Origin: an uncultured Pedobacter sp.
Lineage (GTDB): Bacteria; Bacteroidota; Bacteroidia; Sphingobacteriales; Sphingobacteriaceae
DNA length: 64,000 nt
Assembly: GCF_946480185.1 (NCBI RefSeq)
Contig: NZ_CAMLIG010000002.1
Coordinates: forward strand, 186,001 to 250,000
Direction of reading: 5' to 3'
The translations under genes and the position numbers were made by a program. Each line of letters starts with the position of its first letter. The stretch's first letter is position 1. A model generated the notes under the pieces. That model had not been told where the DNA came from. It did no database searches and saw only the letters and a program-made list of their open reading frames with translations. This document shows, in pieces, positions 33,374 through 42,255 of the stretch.

Positions 33374-33997
33374 TTAGCGTTCGATAACCTCTATATCCCT
33401 GTTTTCCACCACCGCAAATTTTTCGATGTTAAATCCCTGTGGATTGTTATCGGAGCGGACGGAGTTCACGAGATAACAGGAGGTAATGAGGTTACGTTTG
33501 GTTATATTGCTTGACCGTATGATAAACTGTTTGGCATAAGTATGCACCGCATAGGGATAGGTGTCGAAGTTGCACACGACACTATCTACTTCAATGCGTT
33601 GCTGTACGTTGCCCGAAATGATACGGCTGTAATAGCCTTTCTCCGAAAGGTCTTTGTAATAATCGAAAGCACTTTTGTCGGCGAGATAGAACGCCCTGCT
33701 CATATTGCTTTCAATAGCATCCTTGTCGGGGGCAAGCGTAAAGAACAGTTCGTGAAAACGTCTGACGTGTTCCCTCGCTTCCACAGGTCGGTTGATACTT
33801 GCATCCTGCGATAAGGCAAGCATCAGGGATTTGCCGTTATCCAATACATAGATTTTCTGCCGTTGTTCCTCCGCAAAGCGGTAGGACTGCCATACGGTAT
33901 ATCCTACCACACCAGTGCAGAGAACGGCAAACACGATGGCAAACAAACGTATCTGTCTAAAGCTGTTTTCTATATTTCTTAGCGTTTTAAATTCCAT
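33374..33997 (-). CDS. traK: Conjugative transfer protein TraK (VirB8-like)
   Basis: The 207-residue product starts MEFKTLRNIENSFRQIRLFAIVFAVLCTGVVGYTVWQSYRFA, a cytoplasmic tail then one membrane helix. The periplasmic body continues with VYVLDNGKSLMLAL-type strands and DRAREHVRRFHELFF, the TraK signature. It is thought to play the VirB8 scaffold role. It lies 21 bases downstream of traJ. Confidence 0.9.
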   Translation of the reverse strand: MEFKTLRNIENSFRQIRLFAIVFAVLCTGVVGYTVWQSYRFAEEQRQKIYVLDNGKSLMLALSQDASINRPVEAREHVRRFHELFFTLAPDKDAIESNMSRAFYLADKSAFDYYKDLSEKGYYSRIISGNVQQRIEVDSVVCNFDTYPYAVHTYAKQFIIRSSNITKRNLITSCYLVNSVRSDNNPQGFNIEKFAVVENRDIEVIER

Positions 33998-34017
33998 TTT
34001 TTTGAATGATTAATTGT

Positions 34018-35013
34018 TTACTTATTCATTAGCTTGCCACCAATATTTCCAATGGTTGAACCGGCTCCGGCCCCGGCAATATTTCCGGTTTTCATTGCTG
34101 TCTGATTTACGTTACGGGTAAAGTTTCCTGCACCGCCAGCCTGAATAATCCAGCCTGTAACCGTAGGGATAGTGAAGTAGCCCACGATACCGATGATCAT
34201 AAAAATGATGTACACAGTGTTGGAAGTATCTGGTATATAGGCAGGGTCAGCCAGCATTGCTATATCCTTTTCCAGTATCAGGGATTGTATCCTTGCCAGC
34301 ATTGAGCTGAACAGATCTGAAACAGGAAGCCAGAGATAAACACTTACATACCTCGTGATCCATTGCGTAAGCGTTGATTGAAATCCGTCCCACACGGAAA
34401 TAGCAAAAGCTATCGGTCCGAGTATGGATAAGACAATGAGGAAGAACGTTCTTATGGTATCAATAACCAATGCGGCCGCCTGAAACAGTATTTCCAACAG
34501 ATTGCGGAACCAGTCCTTTATGGCTTTCTCCATCTTGTAGGACTGCCTGTCCATATACATTCCCGCCATTGTTCCAATATCGGAAGGCGACCAGCCCAAT
34601 TCGTCCAGTTTTTTATCAAACTCTTCATCAGATGCCATGTAGGCTGTCTCGGGATTTCGTACCATAGCTTCATATTCCAGCTGGTCTCTCTGCTTCTGCA
34701 ATTTGTTCAGGTCAAGCACCTGGCCTTCCAGTATGTCATGGGTTCCTGTAACTACCGGACTTAAAACCGCATTGATAGTTCCCAGTACAATAGTTGGAAA
34801 GAACATAATACAAAGTCCCAAAGCAAACGGGCGTAGCAACGGGAACATATCAATAGGTTCGGTACGGCTTAAAGCCTGCCAAACCTTTAATGCTACATAA
34901 AACAACGCTCCCAATCCGGCCAGACCTTTAGCCACGGCCACCATATCGCCGGCAAGTGGCATCATATCTTCATACAGCGAACGCAAGAGTTCGTGAAGGT
35001 TATCCCATTCCAT
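34018..35013 (-). CDS. traJ: Conjugative transfer protein TraJ (VirB6-like, multispan)
   Basis: A 331-residue polytopic inner-membrane protein of the TraJ family, analogous to VirB6. Membrane helices are visible near 25-45, 60-90, 175-210, and 255-290 (VYIIFMIIGIVGYFTIPTVTGWII). The extended middle is hydrophilic with DEEFDKKLDELGWSP. The C-terminus has a Gly-rich tail (GAGAGSTIGNIGGKL). It begins 2 bases after the traI stop, so the genes are coupled. Confidence 0.9.
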   Translation of the reverse strand: MEWDNLHELLRSLYEDMMPLAGDMVAVAKGLAGLGALFYVALKVWQALSRTEPIDMFPLLRPFALGLCIMFFPTIVLGTINAVLSPVVTGTHDILEGQVLDLNKLQKQRDQLEYEAMVRNPETAYMASDEEFDKKLDELGWSPSDIGTMAGMYMDRQSYKMEKAIKDWFRNLLEILFQAAALVIDTIRTFFLIVLSILGPIAFAISVWDGFQSTLTQWITRYVSVYLWLPVSDLFSSMLARIQSLILEKDIAMLADPAYIPDTSNTVYIIFMIIGIVGYFTIPTVTGWIIQAGGAGNFTRNVNQTAMKTGNIAGAGAGSTIGNIGGKLMNK

Positions 35014-35015
35014 TT

Positions 35016-35648
35016 TTACCAGTATTTTTGGTTAGCAGTTCCGTACAGTTCAAGCACTCTTTTGGAGTCGTTTTTCTTCTTCGCCCGCAGGTAGCTGACG
35101 GAAATGTTCTTATTGGTGTAATAGCGTACCAGACTATGATATTCCTTTGCCTCTTTGAACACACGGTCGATAATATCCATCCGTTCTTTGTCGTTCAGCG
35201 AAAGACTGGTAGAGGTTACAATCTGTTTAAGCTCTTTGAGCAGTTCCGTACTTTCATTAAGCAAAGCCGAGTAACCGTTGCCGATAGCTGATAGTTCCTG
35301 TGCAGAAAAGTTCGGATCATTCATCATTTTGCCGAAATTCTGTACATACATTTCCGAAACATCGCCTACTAAAAGTGCCGTTTGTTGTACCTTTCGGGCA
35401 TCCTTTACAAGGTTGTTGACCGCTTTCAGTTTGTCATAATACTCCTTTCCCTGTTTATATACCTTTTCCACCTCTTTGAAGTTCTTGATGACGTTGCTTA
35501 CAGTTGAAGAAGTCTGAACGATTTCGTTCGCACTGTTTACAATCCCCTGGGCCAGATTTGCAGGGTCGGTTACCACCCATTGGGCTTTTACTGACGGTAC
35601 TACGGCAAGCATTAGTGCCATATACACCAGATACATTGATTTTTTCAT
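35016..35648 (-). CDS. traI: Conjugative transfer protein TraI (DUF4141)
   Basis: This 210-residue protein has a signal peptide (MKKSMYLVYMALMLAVVPSVKA) and then a predominantly helical body with QWVVTDPANLAQGIVNSANEIV, EVEKVYKQGKEYYDKL and LNDKERMDIIDRV, the DUF4141/VirB5-like pattern of Bacteroidota TraI. It lies 28 bases after traG. Confidence 0.9.
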   Translation of the reverse strand: MKKSMYLVYMALMLAVVPSVKAQWVVTDPANLAQGIVNSANEIVQTSSTVSNVIKNFKEVEKVYKQGKEYYDKLKAVNNLVKDARKVQQTALLVGDVSEMYVQNFGKMMNDPNFSAQELSAIGNGYSALLNESTELLKELKQIVTSTSLSLNDKERMDIIDRVFKEAKEYHSLVRYYTNKNISVSYLRAKKKNDSKRVLELYGTANQKYW

Positions 35649-35676
35649 TGTTCTTGAAGTTTTAAATTGTTAATGA

Positions 35677-38178
35677 CTATTGATTTGATTTGTCCCGCCT
35701 TTGCATAGCGATATGCTTAATGGCGAGTTCGACATTGCCGTCCAGTTCGGAAGCGAGCTGCATCACTTCCATTTTTTCGGTTTCTTCCGTAGTGTATGCG
35801 AGATATTCTCCCAAACTAACTTCTGTGGCATAAACTGCTGAGTGCGTACCACCTAAACCTATCCACACTTCCTTATAAAGCCGTGAGGGGTCGTTGTTCA
35901 TATTGATGGAAAGTATCTGTCCTTTTTCTTTGTCGGTAAGTCCCAGCATCGCTTGTATATCATCAAACTTGTTCATATACTTGCGCTGGTCTAACAGGAT
36001 TTTGCAGTCGGAATTATTGATGATACTTTCTTTCACAATGGGCGACTGGATGATGTCGTCAACCTCTTGCGTTACGACTATGGCTTCTCCAAAAAATTTC
36101 CTCACGGTTTTGAACAAATATTTTATGTACTCCGCCATTCCTTCCTTCGCAATTGCCTTCCAAGCCTCCTCAATTAAGATGAGCTTGCGAACACCTTTTA
36201 ACCTCCGCATTTTGTTGATAAAAACCTCCATAATGATGATGGTCACTATGGGAAAGAGGATTTTGTGCTCTTTAATCGCATCAATTTCAAAAACAATGAA
36301 GCGTTTGGAGAGCAGATCTAAAGCTTCGTCCGAGTTCAGCAAATAGTCATATTCGCCACCACGATAATAAGGCTCTAATACGTTGAGGAAATTGGCAATG
36401 TCAAAGTCCTTTTCCCTTACCTGTTTTTCTTCCAATACCTTCCGGTAGTCGCCTTTCACGTATTCGTAAAAACCATTGAATGACGGAAACACATCCTCCG
36501 TTTTGATACGTTCGATATAACCCGACACAGCATTGGAAAGGGCGACTTCTTCCGAACGTGTGGGCGGTTCGTCATCACGTTTCCAAAGCGTGAGTATCAA
36601 GGTCTTAATACTTTCACGCTTCTCGATGTCGAAGATGCCATCATCGGTGTAGAAAGGATTAAAGGCAATCGGGTTGTCTTCGGTGTACGTGAAGTAAACA
36701 CCTTCTTCGCCTTTGGTTTTGCCCTTAATCAGTTCGCACAATCCCTGATAGGAATTACCCGTATCGACAAGCAGAACGTGTGCGCCCTGTTCGTAATATT
36801 GCCGCACCATATGATTTGTGAAGAATGATTTACCCGAACCTGATGGCCCCAAAATGAATTTGTTGCGGTTCGTGATAATCCCACGCTTCATAGGTAAATC
36901 CGATATATCCAAATGGATAGGCTTTCCTGTCAGGCGGTCTGCCATCTTGATGCCGAACGGCGAGGGCGAATTGTGGTAGTTGGTTTCTTCTGTAAAGAAG
37001 CACAAGGCAGGCTCAATAAACGTGTAAAAACTTTCCTCACTCGGAAAATCGCCTGCATTGCCCGGCATTCCTGCCCAATACAATGTGGCTACGTCCGTTG
37101 TGTTGTGTCGGGGCTTACACTCCATTAACGCCAACGCACTACCGCAATCGTTCTTTAACTGTTTAAGTTCCGCAGGGTCTTCCGACCACGCCATAATATT
37201 GAAGTGCGCACGGATGGAGGACAGTCCGAAGCTGTGGGCTTCATTCAGGTACTTTTCTATCCACTCTTTGTTGATTTGATTGGCACGGCTGTACCTTGCC
37301 AAGGAGTGCATATTCCTTGCGGATTTCTCAAACTTTTGCAGGTTGTCTTCGCTGTTATCTAAAAACAGGTATTGATTATAGATGTGATTGCAGCTTAACA
37401 ACAAACCCACAGGTGCAGCGAATGACAGACGGCAATCGCTACGGTCGGTAGATAGTTTTTCAAAACGGGTATCTGCCGATACCGTTCCGGGCAAATCGTC
37501 GGTATCGGACAAGGTGTGCAGGCTCAACCTTTTGTTGCCGATACGGACTTCTTCGTTTCCGAGTGCGATGTCCTGCATCGGGGTTCCGGCTTCCCTCGAA
37601 AGTGTCAGGTATTGTTCCAATAGCCCTTGCTTTTCGTCCGTTCCGATGATGTCGTCTTCGGTCAAACATCGCAGGCTTACAAAACCGCTATCGTTTACGA
37701 TGCGTTCAAATTGTGCTACCGCTTCCATAAAGCGGTGTATCGTTTCCTTGTTGATTTCCTTTGGAATGAGTGTACCTTTGCAAAGCGAACTGAAATTACT
37801 TTGCATACGCATTCGGTTCTTTGTGGTCTTCGTCAGAAACAGATAGCAATAATGGTTTAGAAACGGTCGTTCGTTGAAATGCCTTTGATAGCTTTTGGAA
37901 AGGAAACTTTGGTCTTCCTGTGCCAAATCGGGAGCGTAGTTTTCCTTGATGTACCAGTCTTGCTTATGAATTACCGTAAAATCTGGCAAGGTCTTAATAG
38001 CCTTGTGCCAAGCCGAGTGTATGGCTTCATATTCCGTAGAAGCCACCGTAAACAGTTCCGGCAAATGTACCTCAAAGCAGGCGGTAATGTCCGCATCTTT
38101 GGAAACGATGCAGTTGTTTTCTACTGCCAGCAATGGAAATTTGCTTTCCAATGTTGTTGTTTTAGATACGTTTCTCAT
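35677..38178 (-). CDS. traG: Conjugation ATPase TraG (VirB4-like, 833 aa)
   Basis: A VirB4-class ATPase that powers the transfer channel. The N-terminal ~400 residues form the VirB4 domain; the motor domain follows with Walker A ILGPSGSGKSFFTNH near 446, a Walker B-type LILIEEAWKAI, and the VTQEVDDIIQSPIVKESIINNSDCKILLDQR segment typical of the family. Length is normal. The start overlaps traF by four bases (ATGA). No frameshift is seen. Confidence 0.93.
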   Translation of the reverse strand: MRNVSKTTTLESKFPLLAVENNCIVSKDADITACFEVHLPELFTVASTEYEAIHSAWHKAIKTLPDFTVIHKQDWYIKENYAPDLAQEDQSFLSKSYQRHFNERPFLNHYCYLFLTKTTKNRMRMQSNFSSLCKGTLIPKEINKETIHRFMEAVAQFERIVNDSGFVSLRCLTEDDIIGTDEKQGLLEQYLTLSREAGTPMQDIALGNEEVRIGNKRLSLHTLSDTDDLPGTVSADTRFEKLSTDRSDCRLSFAAPVGLLLSCNHIYNQYLFLDNSEDNLQKFEKSARNMHSLARYSRANQINKEWIEKYLNEAHSFGLSSIRAHFNIMAWSEDPAELKQLKNDCGSALALMECKPRHNTTDVATLYWAGMPGNAGDFPSEESFYTFIEPALCFFTEETNYHNSPSPFGIKMADRLTGKPIHLDISDLPMKRGIITNRNKFILGPSGSGKSFFTNHMVRQYYEQGAHVLLVDTGNSYQGLCELIKGKTKGEEGVYFTYTEDNPIAFNPFYTDDGIFDIEKRESIKTLILTLWKRDDEPPTRSEEVALSNAVSGYIERIKTEDVFPSFNGFYEYVKGDYRKVLEEKQVREKDFDIANFLNVLEPYYRGGEYDYLLNSDEALDLLSKRFIVFEIDAIKEHKILFPIVTIIIMEVFINKMRRLKGVRKLILIEEAWKAIAKEGMAEYIKYLFKTVRKFFGEAIVVTQEVDDIIQSPIVKESIINNSDCKILLDQRKYMNKFDDIQAMLGLTDKEKGQILSINMNNDPSRLYKEVWIGLGGTHSAVYATEVSLGEYLAYTTEETEKMEVMQLASELDGNVELAIKHIAMQRRDKSNQ

Positions 38179-38504
38179 AGGGCTTTCGGTTTAGGAGTGA
38201 ATTTTAAATAGCGGTGTACAGGCTTGCGGCAAATGATGTGTCGGGGGTGTCTTTTGTTTGCACCGATTTTCATCAGCCCGTGTTCGCCATACTTCTTGTT
38301 GAGTGAAAAGGTCTTCCATACAATGAGCGAAGCCCCGCCTGCGCCCAGGAACAAGCAGACGTAAGAGTTTACGCCAGCCATATACATTATCATCACCAGG
38401 ATAAGCGTACCAAGCAGTCCGCCTGCAAAAATGAATAGGTATTGTGCTTTCAGACCTTTAAATTCCACCGTTCTTCCGATGCCTTTGTTGATACTGTAAT
38501 TCAT
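38175..38504 (-). CDS. traF: Conjugative transfer protein TraF (VirB3-like, DUF4133)
   Basis: From ATG 38504 the product has 109 residues: MNYSINKGIGRTVEFKGLKAQYLFIF, then two close membrane helices and a basic tail. This is the DUF4133/TraF (VirB3-like) pattern. The frame runs open to 38579, but that extension overlaps traE and lacks the family start. It overlaps traG by four bases. Confidence 0.88.
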   Translation of the reverse strand: MNYSINKGIGRTVEFKGLKAQYLFIFAGGLLGTLILVMIMYMAGVNSYVCLFLGAGGASLIVWKTFSLNKKYGEHGLMKIGANKRHPRHIICRKPVHRYLKFTPKPKAL

Positions 38505-38515
38505 AAGGCAACAGA

Positions 38516-38821
38516 TTAAAGGAAGAATGAACGCAGTATGGTAGCCGCCACAATTAAGAAGATACACGCACCAAACCACGAAGCCGCAGTTTTGCTTGTG
38601 TCAGGGTCACCCGAACTGAATTTATTGTACACCTTAACACCTCCGATTAGCCCAACGACCGCACCGATGGCGTAAATAAGCTGGGTTGCAGGATCGAAAT
38701 AAGAAGTTACCATTTGGGTAGCTTCGTTGATACCTGCCGTACCGTTGCCCTGTGCGAACGCACCAATTCCTGACAGCATAGCCAGCACTGCCAGCAAAAC
38801 TTTTTTTCTCTGTTTTTCCAT
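38516..38821 (-). CDS. traE: Conjugative transfer protein TraE (DUF4134)
   Basis: This 101-residue protein has a signal-like first helix (VLLAVLAMLSGIGAFAQGNG) and two further spans (QLIYAIGAVVGLIGGVKVYNKF; ACIFLIVAATILRSFF), the DUF4134/TraE pattern of a VirB2-like pilin or channel component. It is the first tra gene right of the inserted island and lies 11 bases before traF. The natural upstream neighbours (traD, DUF3408, traA) are separated from it by 4.2 kb of island DNA. Confidence 0.9.
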   Translation of the reverse strand: MEKQRKKVLLAVLAMLSGIGAFAQGNGTAGINEATQMVTSYFDPATQLIYAIGAVVGLIGGVKVYNKFSSGDPDTSKTAASWFGACIFLIVAATILRSFFL

Positions 38822-39011
38822 AATTGAAACACATTAATTTGTTACAGTTTTTCCGCACCTTGCGGACTTTCGGGACAAAGGTGTTTCAGAAATGAAGGCG
38901 TTATAACAAAGTGGCAGTCAGAGGAATTGTTTGGCCGTGAGTAGCTTTTTTGAGGAAGGTTGTCTAAAGTAGAAGTTTCATTACTATAGGACTTTTTTCT
39001 ATAATTAACAG

Positions 39012-39042
39012 TTGGTTCAATGCAACTTTTAAATTACATTTG
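39012..39042 (+). promoter_or_regulatory. Bacteroidota promoter of the defence-like island
   Basis: TTG (39012-39014) and TACATTTG (39035-39042) are 20 bases apart, matching the phylum consensus TTG-N19-21-TAnnTTTG closely. Transcription would begin near 39049. That is after the earliest possible start codon at 39020, so translation of the XRE gene is expected from ATG 39080. Confidence 0.7.
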
Positions 39043-39079
39043 TACATTCATAATAAAGTCTATTTTTAATCATTTTAAG

Positions 39080-39295
39080 ATGAGAATATCAGGCAGACAC
39101 ATTGGGGAGATGCTGAAAGAAGCCAGAGAACAAAGGCAACTAACTCAAGAACAATTAGCCCAAAAAGTGGGTAAGAAAAGAAGCTATATATCTAAAGTAG
39201 AAACGGACTATGGTAATAATATAAAACTCCAAACTCTTAAAGAGATAGTAGAAAAGGGATTTGATGGGACAGTTAAAATTGATTTGGAGCTCTGA
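39080..39295 (+). CDS. XRE-family helix-turn-helix regulator (71 aa)
   Basis: The promoter position sets the start at MRISGRHIGEMLKEAREQRQ; a longer 91-residue version would begin before the predicted transcript. LTQEQLAQKVGKKRSYISKVE is a canonical XRE HTH, followed by a short helical end. The size suits a repressor of its own operon. It lies 8 bases before the next gene of the island and is thus likely the island's regulator. Confidence 0.85.
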   Translation: MRISGRHIGEMLKEAREQRQLTQEQLAQKVGKKRSYISKVETDYGNNIKLQTLKEIVEKGFDGTVKIDLEL

Positions 39296-39303
39296 TTTTG
39301 TAT

Positions 39304-40200
39304 ATGGATAAATTATTAAAAAATGCTTTTAAAATGCAAATTCAATCCAAAGAAGGATTTGAGTTCGAGGAGTTTATTGATGAACTATTTCTTTTGAAAT
39401 ATGGTGTCGATGACTATATTCCCATAAGGAGGAACAAAGATCAAGGCAATGATGGGACTGTTTTATCTGAACAAAAGATATTGGCTTGCTACGCTCCAAG
39501 AAAGTACAATAAACCAGATTTTGAAACAAAAGTCCTAGGAACTAAAAATAAAGAAGGAGATTTTGAAAAATATCAGAAAAACTGGAAAGATAAATTTTCG
39601 AATTGGGAGATGTATGTAAACCACGAGGTATCACCGGAACAATTTACTCTAATTCAGGCTTTGGATGGCACCACTTCGATTAAAGGTATAGACCAAATCC
39701 TTTCCATTATTGATGAATTTGTATCAAGTAAAAAACGAAAACTTGCAGCCTATTTGGGAATTGAAAACTTCTTTATACAGGACTATATACAGGACATAAT
39801 CAATGATTTATTGAATGCCTCAAGTGAAGAAGATAAGGCTCTGCATTTTGATAAAAAAACATTAGTCCCTCCTCAGATGAAAATCGAACTCAACTTTGAG
39901 CAGGAAGATTGGGATGGAATGAATTCGGAGATGATGTTGGTAATGGAAGAATTTAATACGATTACCAATATACTTTCTGGATATAATGATGATGAAATTA
40001 ATACTCTAAAAAGAAGAATTATAAACGATTACAATAAACTTTCAGGTAGTTTTAAAGAAAGGTTATATAATCTGACAGACCAATACACAATAGCATATGG
40101 AAACATTAAAGATGATGAGTATGTTAAATGTGTAAAATCTATATTGCTTTATATGTTTGAACAATGTCTAATAGGTAGAAAAACAGAAAATGAACTATGA
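39304..40200 (+). CDS. ABC-3C system effector-type protein with Mrr-like N-terminal domain
   Basis: From ATG 39304 the product has 298 residues. Residues about 20-140 resemble the Mrr/PD-(D/E)xK fold: GFEFEEFIDELF supplies a Glu, and KDQGNDG (45-51) an Asp in the GxDG-type motif. The expected QxK strand reads ILACYAP instead, so nuclease function is uncertain. The C-terminal half is helical and acidic, with no known motif. In ABC-three-component systems a variable effector protein precedes a small middle component and an SMC-like ATPase, exactly the order seen here. The next gene overlaps by four bases. Confidence 0.6.
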   Translation: MDKLLKNAFKMQIQSKEGFEFEEFIDELFLLKYGVDDYIPIRRNKDQGNDGTVLSEQKILACYAPRKYNKPDFETKVLGTKNKEGDFEKYQKNWKDKFSNWEMYVNHEVSPEQFTLIQALDGTTSIKGIDQILSIIDEFVSSKKRKLAAYLGIENFFIQDYIQDIINDLLNASSEEDKALHFDKKTLVPPQMKIELNFEQEDWDGMNSEMMLVMEEFNTITNILSGYNDDEINTLKRRIINDYNKLSGSFKERLYNLTDQYTIAYGNIKDDEYVKCVKSILLYMFEQCLIGRKTENEL

Positions 40201-40490
40201 TTTTACCACAGCCAGAAAGCAATCTTAAAACCAATCTGATGGTATTGGGAGCAGATATTATAAGTATTATGGGTAATTCTCCGTACAAGAATAGATATGT
40301 TATTGTGGATGATGTGATGAATAAGTTTTTGAACAGAGATAAAGATAGAACACCAGACCTTTTTCTGTATGCCTTAACATTTTTGCATACGCTTGGTAGT
40401 ATTGATAAAAAAGGATATAAAATAAAATTGGTAAAAAAAGAAAACGAAGAAGAAAACCAAATAAGTTTATTCGACAACGATGTTAATTAG
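40197..40490 (+). CDS. ABC-3C system middle component (97 aa)
   Basis: A small protein opening MILPQPESNLKTNLMVLGADII, with a helical KNRYVIVDDVMNKFLNR and a FLYALTFLHTLGSIDKKGYKIKLV block. The last part is the small winged-helix-like pattern of ABC-3C middle components. Overlaps with both neighbours (4 bases upstream, 11 bases downstream) imply one complex expressed in fixed ratio. Assignment relies on family pattern plus the gene order. Confidence 0.7.
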   Translation: MILPQPESNLKTNLMVLGADIISIMGNSPYKNRYVIVDDVMNKFLNRDKDRTPDLFLYALTFLHTLGSIDKKGYKIKLVKKENEEENQISLFDNDVN

Positions 40491-42255
40491 AATATATTCA
40501 GAAACTAACCTCATAGACGCTGTTCCATTTCACAATGGGATAAACATCATATTAGGTAAATACTCCGAGGATAAAGAAGCCAGAGGAATTAATGGTATTG
40601 GCAAGTCCACGTTGGTCAGACTTGTTGATTTTACTTTATTAAGCGGCAAAGCAGAAAAAAGATTTGGTCAAAAAAAATATGATTTTTTAAGGGACGACGA
40701 ACATACAATTACTTTAGAATTTGAAGTTCAAGAACAAAAATATTTCATTAAAAGAGGATTTGCTGATACTAAAAAAGTCTTTTTTGGGAAACGCTCTGAT
40801 GCATTTGATGAATACGAGAAATCCGAGATGCCAAAAATTTTGGAAGGTATCTTTTTTCCAACTGAAAATAACGAAGTGTTTTTTGAGGGAAAGAGATATG
40901 GAACGTTAATGGAATTTTTCGTTAAGGATGATTTGCAAAACCAGCAAAGGGCTGACCCTTTAAATTTTGTTTCATATAATGCCAATGCACGAGAAAAGGC
41001 ATTGTACAACTTTTATTTGCTTAACCTTCCTACTAAAACACTTTTAAAATACAATGAAGTTTCCTCCGAATATGAAAAATACAATAACACAGTAAAATCC
41101 TTATCTGAAAAAATTAAAGCAGATACAGGTAAAGATATTCACGAGTTTAGAACGGAAAGATTAAAAATTGAAAAGGATATTACAGCTCTCGAAAATAGTC
41201 TGAAGGAGTATAATTTCCTTGCAAATCACAAAGAAATAGAGCAAAAATTAAATCAGGTTATTTCAGAAATCAATGAGCAATCTTTAATCTATCATAATAC
41301 AAACCGAAAATTAGAAAAACTAAAATCTTCTTACAATAATGTTGCATCCATTGATCTGGATAAAATCCGTAAACTTTACAATGAGACCGTAGCAACTTTT
41401 GGCAATTTTGTAAAAAGAAGTCTGGATGAAGTTATAGATTTTAAAAAACAACTTCTGGCAAATAGGAATAAATACCTGTTAGAAGAAGAAAAGAAATTAC
41501 AATCATCAATAGACCAAAGTTTAAAACAGCTTGAAAGATTAGAAAAGAATAGAAGCCAATTGTTTTCCTTGTTAAAAGAAAGAGGAGCATTGGACAGGGT
41601 TGAAAGTACCTACGAAAGATTAGTGAATGAAAAAACACTTTTGGAACGGAATACCTCCATTGTAAGAGAAATTGACGAAATAGAGGAAATATTAGGAAAC
41701 TCTAATATTGTAATCGCTGAATTAAAAAGAGATATTGTTAGCGAGCTAAATAAGCAACAATCATATCTTGATGAATTGAGATTATTATTTCAACAAATTC
41801 TTGAGAATGCTATTTATTTGGATGAAGAATTTGATAATTCTTACTTTAATATCACATTGAACTCTACTTCGCCAAGAAATCAATTGCCTTTTAAAATAAG
41901 TTTGGAAATCCCCAAAGCAGATGCTTTAGGACAAGAACGTTTAAAAATTGTAGCATATGATTTAATGGTATTCTTAAAAAGTAGAATAGATAAACGAAAT
42001 ATCCCTGATTTTCTTGTACACGACGGTGTATTCCATGCCATATCAAACAAAACAGTATCCAATGTTTTGAACTATATGTACCACAAATCAAACGAACTGC
42101 ATAATTTTCAATATTTTCTTACTTTCAATGAAGATGAAATTGATTTAAGTAGGGGTGAAAGTAAATTTGGCAAGTTTGATTTTGATTGGTCTAAGCAGGT
42201 AATTGCCGAATATTCAGACAGCGAGCAAGAAACAATTTTTAAACGTTTTTTTTAA
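40480..42255 (+). CDS. ABC-3C ATPase (DUF2326, SMC/RecF-like, 591 aa)
   Basis: An SMC/Rad50-type ATPase. Walker A is at residues 36-44 (GINGIGKST), followed by LVRLVDFTLL. Long coiled-coil arms span about 185-450 (rich in Lys/Glu/Leu), and the C-terminal lobe has DFLVHDGVFHAI as the Walker B/D-loop region (HDG replaces the usual DE). This is the DUF2326 pattern of ABC-three-component conflict systems, predicted to sense or clamp invader nucleic acid and trigger the effector. It overlaps the middle component by 11 bases and ends one base before the nuclease gene. Confidence 0.85.
   Translation: MLIRIYSETNLIDAVPFHNGINIILGKYSEDKEARGINGIGKSTLVRLVDFTLLSGKAEKRFGQKKYDFLRDDEHTITLEFEVQEQKYFIKRGFADTKKVFFGKRSDAFDEYEKSEMPKILEGIFFPTENNEVFFEGKRYGTLMEFFVKDDLQNQQRADPLNFVSYNANAREKALYNFYLLNLPTKTLLKYNEVSSEYEKYNNTVKSLSEKIKADTGKDIHEFRTERLKIEKDITALENSLKEYNFLANHKEIEQKLNQVISEINEQSLIYHNTNRKLEKLKSSYNNVASIDLDKIRKLYNETVATFGNFVKRSLDEVIDFKKQLLANRNKYLLEEEKKLQSSIDQSLKQLERLEKNRSQLFSLLKERGALDRVESTYERLVNEKTLLERNTSIVREIDEIEEILGNSNIVIAELKRDIVSELNKQQSYLDELRLLFQQILENAIYLDEEFDNSYFNITLNSTSPRNQLPFKISLEIPKADALGQERLKIVAYDLMVFLKSRIDKRNIPDFLVHDGVFHAISNKTVSNVLNYMYHKSNELHNFQYFLTFNEDEIDLSRGESKFGKFDFDWSKQVIAEYSDSEQETIFKRFF

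Noticed and set aside
39020..39079. Upstream start for the XRE gene
   Set aside because: The predicted transcription start near 39049 lies after this codon.
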